A stretch of 11,295 nucleotides of DNA from B75-G9 sp964564905 (lineage in GTDB: Archaea > Hadarchaeota > Hadarchaeia > Hadarchaeales > Hadarchaeaceae), in assembly GCA_964564905.1 (NCBI GenBank), contig CAZMCI010000031.1:1-11295 (forward strand), read 5' to 3'. Numbering within the stretch: position 1 is the first letter of the stretch; every line of letters begins with the position of its first letter. Positions 1-6,246 of the stretch are shown here, piece after piece. A program made the translations under genes and the position numbers. The notes under the pieces were generated by a model. The model did no database searches, was not told the origin of the DNA, and saw only the letters and a program-made list of their open reading frames with translations.

Positions 1-115
1 GGTAGACCGCCCATCCACCGATCAACACGGGATTTACCCTTGCCCTCAGTTCATTGAGCACTTGCCACGATTTGCTCGTGATATGCTCCGGCCAGATCTC
101 GATCACCATCTTCAC
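1..115 (-). CDS. Nucleotidyltransferase, AbiEii-like toxin, N-terminal fragment
   Basis: This is the first 38 codons of a gene that runs off the left edge. The visible peptide contains IWPEHITSKSWQVLN and then LIGGWAVY. A GGWAV-type motif after a short helical lead is the usual start of archaeal AbiEii/MNT-superfamily nucleotidyltransferases, where the Gly-rich turn is the beginning of the nucleotide-binding palm. The GTG at 115 overlaps the stop of the upstream winged-helix gene by four bases (GTGA); an ATG at 109 is an alternative start. This coupling fits a type IV-like toxin-antitoxin operon, with the DNA-binding partner first and the nucleotidyltransferase second. The catalytic acidic residues lie outside the window, so activity cannot be judged. 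Family assignment rests on one motif plus context. Confidence 0.6.
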   Translation of the reverse strand, partial: MKMVIEIWPEHITSKSWQVLNELRARVNPVLIGGWAVY

Positions 116-723
116 AGCCTCAAGTGTTCGTTTTTGTCCAGAATGTCGTGAAGGAATGCGTCCGTTATTGGGGTGCTGGTCATGGCATAAATGTCGACAA
201 AAAGTTGCGCGACTGGTGCCACCTGATGCTCTGAGCGAGCGAAGAGATGGGGATCATCAACAACCATCACGAACAAGTTGGCATCGCCACGGGTACGAGG
301 CAGCGTCTCTAGCAATCGTTCGATGAGCCCCTGCGCCGTGGAAGGTGCATACGTGTAGACTCGGTTGTAATCGAATGGTGCGCTTCCAACCTTCAATCTC
401 CACCCGCTGAAGGCTGTAAAGATGACATTGCCCGGCATGTTCTTTTCTACCTCGTGGATTGGTAGCCCAACTGCCCGTTTGACCGTGATGTCCCCTTCAA
501 GGTTACGTTGTGACGCCCAAGCATAGAGTATCTTCGCTGGATGGACGATATGTAATCGCATTGGATACACCTCCAAGGCCCCGATTCGCCTGAGTTCTCG
601 TGTGACGGAGTTGACCAAGTTGAGTGAGACTCCGCACGCATTTGAGAGCGCTCGCTGAGTGGTCCAACGGTCACGCTCCGCCAGCCACAGCAGCTCCCTA
701 TAAATACGCTCCTTTTTGAACAT
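112..723 (-). CDS. Winged-helix protein, AbiEi-like antitoxin/regulator
   Basis: A 203-residue protein. Residues 1-75 look like a winged helix-turn-helix: a helical lead (ERIYRELLWLAERD), a recognition segment (SNACGVSLNLVNSVTRELRR) and a wing (IGALEVYPMRLHIVHP). The remaining 125 residues form an alpha/beta domain I do not recognise, probably for binding the partner protein. In AbiEi-type systems the antitoxin represses its own operon and counteracts the nucleotidyltransferase toxin. The gene here is first of the pair and overlaps the next start by four bases, which matches that arrangement. The ATG at 723 follows a TATA-like box (755-764) by about 37 bases, giving a short leader. The exact family is inferred; it could be a plain transcription regulator. 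Confidence 0.6.
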   Translation of the reverse strand: MFKKERIYRELLWLAERDRWTTQRALSNACGVSLNLVNSVTRELRRIGALEVYPMRLHIVHPAKILYAWASQRNLEGDITVKRAVGLPIHEVEKNMPGNVIFTAFSGWRLKVGSAPFDYNRVYTYAPSTAQGLIERLLETLPRTRGDANLFVMVVDDPHLFARSEHQVAPVAQLFVDIYAMTSTPITDAFLHDILDKNEHLRL

Positions 724-754
724 TTTTTATCCCGTTCCAACTTTAATCTGGTAG

Positions 755-764
755 CTATTTAAAG
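755..764 (-). promoter_or_regulatory. TATA-like box of the winged-helix gene
   Basis: On the minus strand this reads CTTTAAATAG. Its centre is about 37 bases from the ATG at 723, which puts transcription start near 734 and leaves a leader of about 11 bases. This is ordinary archaeal promoter geometry, seen by eye only. Confidence 0.5.
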
Positions 765-863
765 TTTACCATAAAAATAGTACAACTTAAAAAGGGATTA
801 AAAACTTCGATAATGTACGCATAATAGAAAACGCGTTTACACCCTCCGAAAATCAGACAAGAT

Positions 864-875
864 CACCTGTAGGTG
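864..875. promoter_or_regulatory. Palindrome CACCT-GT-AGGTG, possible operator
   Basis: A perfect 5+5 inverted repeat with a two-base centre in the intergenic region between the minus-strand winged-helix gene and the plus-strand microprotein gene. The region carries promoters in both directions, so a regulator site is reasonable. The palindrome is short and could occur by chance. Confidence 0.25.
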
Positions 876-901
876 CACCAGCCCGATCCACTAAGGCGCA
901 C

Positions 902-929
902 AAAGTTAGGCACGCAAAACTTTTATATG
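902..929 (+). promoter_or_regulatory. Promoter of the microprotein gene with overlapping inverted repeat
   Basis: A TATA-like box CTTTTATATG (920-929) lies about 37 bases before the ATG at 961, so transcription would start close to 950. An inverted repeat AAAGTT-N10-AACTTT (902-907 with 918-923) overlaps the box, where a bound repressor would block TBP. The TATA box is fairly convincing; the operator reading is inference. Confidence 0.45.
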
Positions 930-960
930 AGAAATATTAGTGAAAGTTGAGGACAAAAAT

Positions 961-1068
961 ATGGTCGTCGAGTTGAGTATAGGGGTTTTGATCATAGCTG
1001 TGGCAGGATATGTGTTTGGACAGATCAGAAGCAGAAAGAACCTCCTCCAAGAAAATTCCAACCGGTGA
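961..1068 (+). CDS. 35-residue single-span membrane microprotein
   Basis: The peptide begins MVVELSIGVLIIAVAGYVFG, and residues 4-20 form one hydrophobic span. A basic, polar tail follows (QIRSRKNLLQENSNR), so by the positive-inside rule the tail faces the cytoplasm. Translation signals are good: GAGGA at 949-953 lies seven bases before the ATG, and a TATA-like box lies upstream at 920-929. No family is recognised. The stop codon sits at the border of the hairpin-rich stretch that resembles an IS605-type end (from about 1065), so this may be the truncated N-terminus of a formerly longer membrane protein rather than a native microprotein. Its function is unknown. Confidence 0.5.
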   Translation: MVVELSIGVLIIAVAGYVFGQIRSRKNLLQENSNR

Positions 1069-1300
1069 CCTCCTCCCCTCACGTACGCAGGGGACTCCCC
1101 CTTTTTCTTCACGTCACGTCCTCACCGCCTCCGCTCGGACCGCGTTTTGCGGAAGCTGTTCACCTTTCTGGTAAAGTTTCTGCTTCCGCCCACCCTCGAC
1201 CCTTCTCGCGGAGGACATCCTTCAGCCGCGCGAGTTGGGGCTCTCTATAAACGGGAAAGCGGCTTTCATCCCCTTTTGCAGGGGAGCTTCCAACAAAGTT
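1065..1300 (-). mobile_element. Decayed IS200/IS605 (TnpB) right-end remnant, tentative
   Basis: No credible complete gene lies here. The stretch is rich in inverted repeats: CCCCT-N9-AGGGG (1075-1093), an 8-base stem GCGGAAGC/GCTTCCGC (1149-1156 with 1182-1189) and a 6-base stem CTCGCG/CGCGAG (1205-1210 with 1229-1234). The left border GGTGACCTCCTCCCC next to a C/G hairpin resembles the right ends of IS605-group elements. The minus strand is open from about 1312 to a stop at 1160 with charged, TnpB-tail-like composition (for example REPQLARLKDVLREKGRG). In such elements the right end doubles as the guide RNA (omega RNA), which would explain the structure. The TnpB catalytic part and zinc finger are absent. 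A structured noncoding RNA of another kind is the alternative. Confidence 0.35.
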
Positions 1301-1310
1301 AAAAATATAC
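1299..1310 (+). promoter_or_regulatory. TATA-like box of the rhomboid gene
   Basis: TTAAAAATATAC is centred about 32 bases before the ATG at 1337. This predicts a leader of only a few bases and agrees with the lack of a Shine-Dalgarno site there. Confidence 0.45.
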
Positions 1311-1336
1311 GGGAATAGGGCAAATCCAGGCGGCAA

Positions 1337-1968
1337 ATGAAGTGGAACAATCCGCTGATCGTATCGATCATCATCGCAACTCTATTTACCGTGGTTTTCT
1401 GTTCAGGCTATGAGCTTGGAGTTTCCATGAATTCCCTGAGGAATGGAGAATGGGCCAGACTCCTGGGCTTCATGTTCGCTCATAATGGCCCGAACATCTC
1501 GTCATCAACCTTGGGGCCCTCCTCCTTGTTGGGGCAATAGCGATGGAGTTGAACATGTCCGGAATGAGATTTCTCGCCATATTTCTAATAGTGGGATGGT
1601 TGAGTATCACCCCGTTCCTGCTGGCATTCGATTCATATGTACTGATAGGGGCCTCGTGCGGCATATGTGGAGTGTTTGGAGCAATAATGCCTAGACTCAG
1701 ACATTATGGGCTTCCGGTACTCAAAATCCTAAGTATCTCCATCCTAGCTTTAGCATTGAGCTCTATCATTGAAGCAATTTATTTCAAATCAGCTGAGACC
1801 ACCATCCAGTTTTTTGCTCATGTCGTCGCACTACTTCTAGGAGTCGGGCTATCGGTCTGGTGGGAGCGCGCATTTCCTTCACGCTCCCGCCGCTTTACTC
1901 GCATCCGTCCTCGGAAGGGAAACAGATCCCAACGATACAGATTTTTAAGAACGGTTGGGAGAGGATAA
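1337..1968 (+). pseudogene. Rhomboid intramembrane serine protease, one-base frameshift
   Basis: Rhomboids cut transmembrane proteins inside the membrane with a Ser-His dyad. Two overlapping frames rebuild one such protein. The first gives TM1 and loop 1, ending LLGFMFAHNGP. After a one-base slip near 1487-1491 the other frame continues EHLVINLGALLLVG. Joined, this restores the family motif HxxxxHLxxN (His49, His54, Asn58). The catalytic site GASCG (Ser107) begins TM4 and the catalytic histidine is in FFAHVVALLLG (His162, TM6). Six spans are countable, about 210 residues, the size of a minimal rhomboid, followed by a basic tail. One added C in GGCCCG repairs the frame, so this may be sequencing error, a recent pseudogene or, less likely, programmed -1 frameshifting. 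The residue after Ser is Cys where most rhomboids have Gly. The DtxR-like gene follows 23 bases later. Confidence 0.75.
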
Positions 1969-1991
1969 GTGTAACCAGGTGGGTCGAACTC

Positions 1992-2453
1992 ATGATCAAG
2001 AAAAAGTTTAGCTCAAGCGTCGAGGATTATCTGGAAGCCATATACTTTATCGAGAAAGAAAAAGGTGACGTCAGAACATCGGATATCGCCTCCTTTCTGA
2101 AGCATAAGCCTCCAAGCGTTACGGAAATGTTGGATAAACTCAGCAAAAAAGGGTTCATAAAACATGAGAAGTACGGCAAGGTTTCTCTTACACCCCCGGG
2201 GATGCGGGTTGCGGAGGAAGTCGCCAGCAGACATAAAACTTTGATCAGTTTTCTTGAACTTTTGGGCGTGGACAGAAAAACTGCGGAGATCGATGCATGT
2301 AGAATGGAGCATGTCCTGAACCGGAGGACCATGAATAGGTTGAGAAAACTCGTGGAATTTGTTCAAAAGGCCCCAGAGAAACCGGAATGGCTTGAGCATT
2401 ATGAGCACTTCGTCAAAACGGGAGAACACCTGAAATGTAAGAAAAACGCATAG
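1992..2453 (+). CDS. DtxR/MntR-family metal-dependent transcription regulator
   Basis: A 153-residue protein, the usual length for the two-domain MntR type. Residues 8-65 form the winged helix (VEDYLEAIYFIEKEKG, then TSDIASFLKHKPPSVTEMLD and a KYGKVSLTPPG wing). Residues 75-145 form the dimerisation and metal domain. Likely metal ligands are Asp12, Glu15, His81, Cys103, Glu106 and His107, in the segments RHKTLISFLELLG and DACRMEHVL. Asp at the first position is MntR-like, whereas Cys103 lies where DtxR/IdeR have Cys102 and MntR has Glu99, so Fe versus Mn preference cannot be read off. No SH3-like third domain is present. The ATG at 1992 is chosen over the longer frame because AGGTGGG (1976-1982) precedes it at nine bases and the family N-terminus starts here. 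It would repress metal-uptake genes when metal is bound; its targets are not identifiable here. Confidence 0.88.
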   Translation: MIKKKFSSSVEDYLEAIYFIEKEKGDVRTSDIASFLKHKPPSVTEMLDKLSKKGFIKHEKYGKVSLTPPGMRVAEEVASRHKTLISFLELLGVDRKTAEIDACRMEHVLNRRTMNRLRKLVEFVQKAPEKPEWLEHYEHFVKTGEHLKCKKNA

Positions 2454-2619
2454 CGATTCTTTCCACTTCTTGAGCAAACTATTTTCAGACTCTTCTTAGC
2501 TTAAACCTCAACTGTGAAAATACACGGCAGCTACAGGCCGGCCTTCTTTCCCTGTCCGCGCGTTGAGGAAGCGTTATCTGAATAAAGATCAAACACAGTT
2601 TAGGAGGAATGGGTAGCCG

Positions 2620-3153
2620 ATGAGAAAAAACAAGACTCCCCACGGCACTAATCTCAGACAAATACGGCGGGAATATGCGGAGGTCTCCCGATGGATGGCG
2701 TTTACGATTTCCCTGCTCGGCGGGATAATTGGTGCTGTGGTCTTGGTACTCCCGGTTCAGACCCTGTTGCTCTCAAACATTACTTTTCTCCCATTGGCCG
2801 TTCTGATCGTAGGAATAACTGAAGAAGCTTCCAAGCCGGTGGGTCTTGTCATCGTCGCAAAAAAGTGCAGGAACTGGCTCACCTCAAAGAGAGATTATCT
2901 GATTGGCGGGACGTTGGCTGGTTTGGGATTCGGCTTCCTCGAGAATCTGTTGTACTATTTTAGATTTGGAGCAGAAGTTCTTCTCGCTAGGACCGGTATT
3001 GGTCTCCCCCTGCATGCGGGAATGTCGGCATTCGTGGGGGTGGGGATTTATTTCGCCGTGAACGAGAAGAAGTATTCCAAGTTCACTTGGCTGTTAGCAT
3101 TCGCAACGGTCATCCACGCAATTTATGATTATATCTACTTCTTGAGCGCGTGA
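2620..3153 (+). CDS. PrsW-like intramembrane metalloprotease (CPBP/M82 clan)
   Basis: A 177-residue membrane protein with about five or six hydrophobic spans. It shows the motif set of PrsW-type glutamic/metallo membrane proteases: ITEEASKP (Glu68, Glu69), GFGFLENLLYY (Glu108, Asn109), LPLHAGMSAFVG (His132) and VIHAIYDYIYF (His166, Asp170). Bacillus PrsW starts the stepwise destruction of an anti-sigma factor; archaeal members lack a known substrate. The protein is shorter than B. subtilis PrsW but complete for the core. The start is supported by AGGAGGAAT (2602-2610) ten or so bases upstream. It follows the DtxR-like gene by 166 bases with no clear gene between, and converges with the surface-protein gene (gap of 25 bases). 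With the rhomboid it makes a second membrane-protease gene within 1.3 kb. Confidence 0.8.
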   Translation: MRKNKTPHGTNLRQIRREYAEVSRWMAFTISLLGGIIGAVVLVLPVQTLLLSNITFLPLAVLIVGITEEASKPVGLVIVAKKCRNWLTSKRDYLIGGTLAGLGFGFLENLLYYFRFGAEVLLARTGIGLPLHAGMSAFVGVGIYFAVNEKKYSKFTWLLAFATVIHAIYDYIYFLSA

Positions 3154-3178
3154 ATCGCTTTCCAGCATGCTTTGAGTT

Positions 3179-4036
3179 TCAACTTCGAGCGACAAAACCT
3201 GCTGCTGCTATCAAACAAATTGCGATGGCCCCGAGGATGATTTTTCCACTCAGGTCTCCACCCATCACTTCCTCTTCCGTAGCCATTACCTGCAAGGTGT
3301 ACGTGGTAGAGTGCGTCTTTCCTCCTCCCGATGCAGTCAGGGTTATGGTGTACTCTCCCGTATCAACATCTTCTGGGACGCTAAGAGTAATTATCGATTC
3401 AAACGGAGGAGTGCCTGTGGACGGGCTGATAGAAATGTTAACGCCTTTTGGAACACCTCCAGCGGATAGTTGAACTGGTTTCGAAAATCCTCCAGAACTC
3501 GTGACCGTCATAACCGCGCTGGTCTGTGCTCCTTTCCCCACTATTGTGTGAGATGGACTAACGTTTACAAAAAAATCGGCCTCCGCATCCACTGAGAGGG
3601 TGTAGATGACAGATTGTATCTCTCCCACATTTTCAGCCTGAGCAACTATGGCTATCTCATGATCCCCAATGGGAGTGCTCAGAGAGGTGCCAAGAGTCAG
3701 GGTCGAGATCAGGTTGCCCCCCTGCGAGTACAAGTTTTCGGGCGTGAATTGAGCATATGTGCCTGCTGGCAGACCGGTCGCCAAGAGGTCGATGCGTTTG
3801 TTATCCCATTCACCCGAAAGAGAGATGAGCACGGTCACTGTGATCCCATCTCCCTGCACCACACGTCCACTAGTCGGAACCACGTCGATAGTGAAACTCG
3901 GTTCCTCCTGGGCATGTGCCTCAGGGGGTAAAAATATTAGAAGAGAAGTCACAAGTAGAAACATGAGAAAGCTCTTGCATGGGAAGCTTTTCACGTGCAA
4001 CCGACGCACCGCAAAAATATCACGTCTAGCTGACAT
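3179..4036 (-). CDS. Secreted, membrane-anchored protein with two Ig-like modules
   Basis: A 285-residue surface protein. Residues 1-42 are a signal peptide: basic n-region, hydrophobic LMFLLVTSLLIFLPP and cleavage after AHA (40-42). Two tandem beta-sandwich modules follow, about residues 47-149 and 154-250. They share the pattern V.PTSG..V.G....T....S, a GLPAG or GVPKG turn, F.P....., and a closing TY/YTLSV or TYTLQV strand, typical of archaeal S-layer-like or NEW3/Ig-like domains. A single transmembrane span (265-282, GKIILGAIAICLIAAAG) anchors the C-terminus, leaving the modules outside. The start overlaps the end of SepCysS by 11 bases, so the two are probably co-transcribed although no functional link is known. 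Met25 would give a shorter signal peptide. No catalytic motif is visible. Confidence 0.75.
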   Translation of the reverse strand: MSARRDIFAVRRLHVKSFPCKSFLMFLLVTSLLIFLPPEAHAQEEPSFTIDVVPTSGRVVQGDGITVTVLISLSGEWDNKRIDLLATGLPAGTYAQFTPENLYSQGGNLISTLTLGTSLSTPIGDHEIAIVAQAENVGEIQSVIYTLSVDAEADFFVNVSPSHTIVGKGAQTSAVMTVTSSGGFSKPVQLSAGGVPKGVNISISPSTGTPPFESIITLSVPEDVDTGEYTITLTASGGGKTHSTTYTLQVMATEEEVMGGDLSGKIILGAIAICLIAAAGFVARS

Positions 4037-5315
4037 TTAATCCCTGCTCCCTGGCGATATCAAGAAATGCATTCGCTACCAGCTCCACTTTCTCCTTGGG
4101 CAGACCGTAAGAGTTGAGCTTGAAGTGCTTCGTGAGCCCGGGCTGTATCCCAACGATTCCCCTGCGCTTCAGCTCATCGTAGAGGAAAAACCCGCGACGC
4201 TTGTGTGTCTGGGATGCTTTGTATAATCCATCCGATTCCATGTGGATCAGGGTGTGTTGTTTTGGCTTGGTTCCCATCTGGCGGGTGCCCTCGATTCGTT
4301 CGAGTTGTTCAACCAAGTATCTAGCGTTCTCCACCTCTTCACCCCAACGTTTGACCCGCTCCACCACATGGGGGAAGGAAGCCATGAGCGACATAAGTGG
4401 AGCACCCATCACCGTGCACCCCAGCAATGCGTATTCCTTTAGCCCGAACTTACGCTTGCTCCAGTCACCCACGATTTTAGAGCGTGCCAGCACTTTTTCA
4501 GCGAACTCTTCCCGGATCGCTAGAATTCCGGTGGGGGCGCTGGCAGCCCATGATTTGTGTCCGCTTGATACGATGATGTCTGCTCCGAGCTTCTTTCCAT
4601 CCACCGGCATGACCCCTGCCGTGTAAGCAGCGTTCAGTATGAACGGCACGCCATATTTTTTGCATATCTTTCCTACTGCTGCGGCGTCGTTCAGGTTGCC
4701 GTAGAGGTAGTCAACGTGAGTGAGCAGCACAGCCGCGGGGAGTTTCCTAGTGTCCCGCTTGACCTCCTCTATTTTGTCAGCGTACGCATTCAAGTCGAGT
4801 TTGAACTCCGGATAGCCGGTGTGGGGGACCTCCTTGATCTTCATTCGGGCCAGCTCCGCGGCGACATAAGTCGAGTAGTGGGCGAGGCTGTCCACGACCA
4901 CGTAGTCGCCGGGGGCCCCAAGTGTCGCGAAAACTATGAATTGGGCTTCCCTACACCGAGTCACCACTCGAGCGACATCCATGTTCAAAAATTCTGCTAG
5001 GTCCCGCATGAACTGGGCTATCGGAGGACGCTCGATCGCATCCAGTCTTGGTTCTTTGGGGGGACACCAATCGCAAGTGGAATAACCGTCCCCAAATTCA
5101 AGCAACGCCTCTCGCGCTTCTAGCGTCAGAATGCCACCGCGTTGGATTGGGTTGAGGTTAATATACTTTTCCTCCTTGAAATTCCGCTTCAAGTTCCGAT
5201 ACTGATCAAGCCTTTCTCTTGGAATATCAACCACACCTTTTCCCCCATATTTTGTCGCAGGCCGGACAGTTCTGGTCTTGACCAACCATTGCTTTCTCAA
5301 AAACCACGTCTCCAT
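4026..5315 (-). CDS. pscS: O-phospho-L-seryl-tRNA:Cys-tRNA synthase (SepCysS)
   Basis: SepCysS is a PLP enzyme that converts Sep-tRNA(Cys) to Cys-tRNA(Cys), the second step of indirect cysteine synthesis after SepRS. Visible hallmarks are INLNPIQRGG (53-61), FGDGYSTCDWCPP with paired Cys81 and Cys84, VARVVTRCREAQF, AHYSTYVAAE, SSGHKSWAAS with PLP lysine Lys254, LLGCTVMGAP with Cys300, and a C-terminal FFLYDELKRRGIVGI...KLNSYGL. Cys81, Cys84 and Cys300 correspond to the three conserved cysteines (39, 42, 247 in the Archaeoglobus enzyme) that carry persulfide or a cluster during sulfur transfer. At 429 residues it has about 40 extra N-terminal residues; a GTG at 5234 would give about 402 residues, closer to the family. 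No clear Shine-Dalgarno site precedes 5315. SepRS is not in the window. It lies downstream of UPF0280 on the same strand, 164 bases away. Confidence 0.93.
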   Translation of the reverse strand: METWFLRKQWLVKTRTVRPATKYGGKGVVDIPRERLDQYRNLKRNFKEEKYINLNPIQRGGILTLEAREALLEFGDGYSTCDWCPPKEPRLDAIERPPIAQFMRDLAEFLNMDVARVVTRCREAQFIVFATLGAPGDYVVVDSLAHYSTYVAAELARMKIKEVPHTGYPEFKLDLNAYADKIEEVKRDTRKLPAAVLLTHVDYLYGNLNDAAAVGKICKKYGVPFILNAAYTAGVMPVDGKKLGADIIVSSGHKSWAASAPTGILAIREEFAEKVLARSKIVGDWSKRKFGLKEYALLGCTVMGAPLMSLMASFPHVVERVKRWGEEVENARYLVEQLERIEGTRQMGTKPKQHTLIHMESDGLYKASQTHKRRGFFLYDELKRRGIVGIQPGLTKHFKLNSYGLPKEKVELVANAFLDIAREQGLNVS

Positions 5316-5420
5316 CGTCGAATATCTAATCCACCCACCAATGAGTTACATGTCCCTGTTATTGAGTTTTATTGTTCTGTGTCTCTAAACATCCCATCAT
5401 GCAATAATTTCACAAGCTAA

Positions 5421-5445
5421 GCCCCCGGATTTATTTGCGGGGGGC
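5421..5445. repeat. GC-rich hairpin with ATTTATTT loop
   Basis: GCCCCCG (5421-5427) pairs with CGGGGGGC (5438-5445) across an ATTTATTT loop. It sits between the UPF0280 stop and the SepCysS start, where it could act as a terminator, a processing site or the footprint of a small mobile element. A second hairpin with the same plan (CCCC, loop containing ATTTATT, GGGG) occurs at 10164-10187. There is no long T run on the minus strand, so simple intrinsic termination is not obvious. Confidence 0.5.
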
Positions 5446-5479
5446 GTCAAAATTCCCGCCCCACTCCCACTGGTTTCGC

Positions 5480-6241
5480 TCATCGGAAAGAGTCTCCCAG
5501 ATCATAGCTTCGATATTTTTTCTGGACATCCAAAATTTCTCTTGATCCGGGAGAGACCTGGATGAGCCTGGGGATCTTCCCCCAGGTACCCACATGCTTT
5601 TTTCGTATGATCAAACACCCCTTTATCCCGTCGATGTGCTTAGCTTGCTCCAGTCCCTGCTCAATCGAGGATGGGACATCGGATCCACGGACGGAGTTCC
5701 CTATAGAGGTTGCAGCTGCATCGGCTATCGAGGCTTCGGAAGCAACTGCCACCACGGCGTCGGCCATTCCAAGACTGAGTGAGTGCCCCACGGTCCCTGA
5801 ACTTGTACATATACCCACGGGCAGTTCTCCCGCCGTGATGTGAAATCCAATTCTCCCGAAACCGTCTCCTGCGAAGACCCCCACGCGAAAATCCCTCCTA
5901 CCGATAATGGCTATATCCCCACCGTTGTCCACCACCACGTTCTGAGCACCCGCCCTCCGAATGGCATCCGCCACGACCTGGGATATGGCTCCAGCCACTG
6001 CCGCGAAAGGTCCCACTCCCGCACGTTCACCGGCATCCAACATGGCCTCGATCACTTCTGGGTGAGTCCCTTCAAGTTTCACAGGCTCGAGGGAAGAGAA
6101 GAACTCTGGATATCTGAGAACGTACCTCTCGATCTCGTTTCTGGCCGAGATACCTGCCCTGAGACCGGCCTCTATCGCCTGCTCGTCATCACACTTTATG
6201 AGTAAGCTCGTCTCCCTGAAGGTCCACGTTTTCGAATACAT
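5480..6241 (-). CDS. UPF0280 family (COG2122, ApbE-like fold), MA1715-type sulfide assimilation protein
   Basis: A 253-residue protein of the UPF0280 family. It is distantly ApbE-like: NGGDIAIIG (106-114), GICTSSGTVGHS (143-154), LGMADAVVAVASEAS and ADAAATSIGN (173-182). The Methanosarcina acetivorans homolog MA1715 has been reported to make sulfide assimilation efficient at low sulfide; its chemistry is unresolved. Cys145 just before TSSGT is a candidate sulfur carrier, which is inference. The ATG at 6241 is preferred over the longer frame to 6316, because GGTGAT (6250-6245) precedes it and the upstream ferredoxin gene stops at 6247, five bases away. This makes it the third gene of a DUF39, ferredoxin, UPF0280 operon and supports a shared role in sulfur incorporation. 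No signal peptide is seen, so it is expected in the cytoplasm. Confidence 0.88.
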   Translation of the reverse strand: MYSKTWTFRETSLLIKCDDEQAIEAGLRAGISARNEIERYVLRYPEFFSSLEPVKLEGTHPEVIEAMLDAGERAGVGPFAAVAGAISQVVADAIRRAGAQNVVVDNGGDIAIIGRRDFRVGVFAGDGFGRIGFHITAGELPVGICTSSGTVGHSLSLGMADAVVAVASEASIADAAATSIGNSVRGSDVPSSIEQGLEQAKHIDGIKGCLIIRKKHVGTWGKIPRLIQVSPGSREILDVQKKYRSYDLGDSFR

Positions 6242-6246
6242 CAGGA

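Noticed and set aside
864..929. DtxR-type operator controlling the microprotein
   Set aside because: The inverted repeats here do not match a DtxR/MntR consensus well enough to name the regulator; only generic operator candidates are kept.
1543..1968. Rhomboid C-terminal half as an independent gene starting at 1543
   Set aside because: No Shine-Dalgarno site precedes it, and the frame extends upstream of the ATG (from 1486) with conserved rhomboid residues, so it is the continuation of the 1337 frame.
2013..2477. Minus-strand open frames over the metalloregulator
   Set aside because: Shadows of the DtxR-family gene, whose motifs and start signal are clear.
5567..5843. Plus-strand open frames over the UPF0280 gene
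   Set aside because: They are antisense to a well-supported family gene, with no Shine-Dalgarno site and no recognisable motif.
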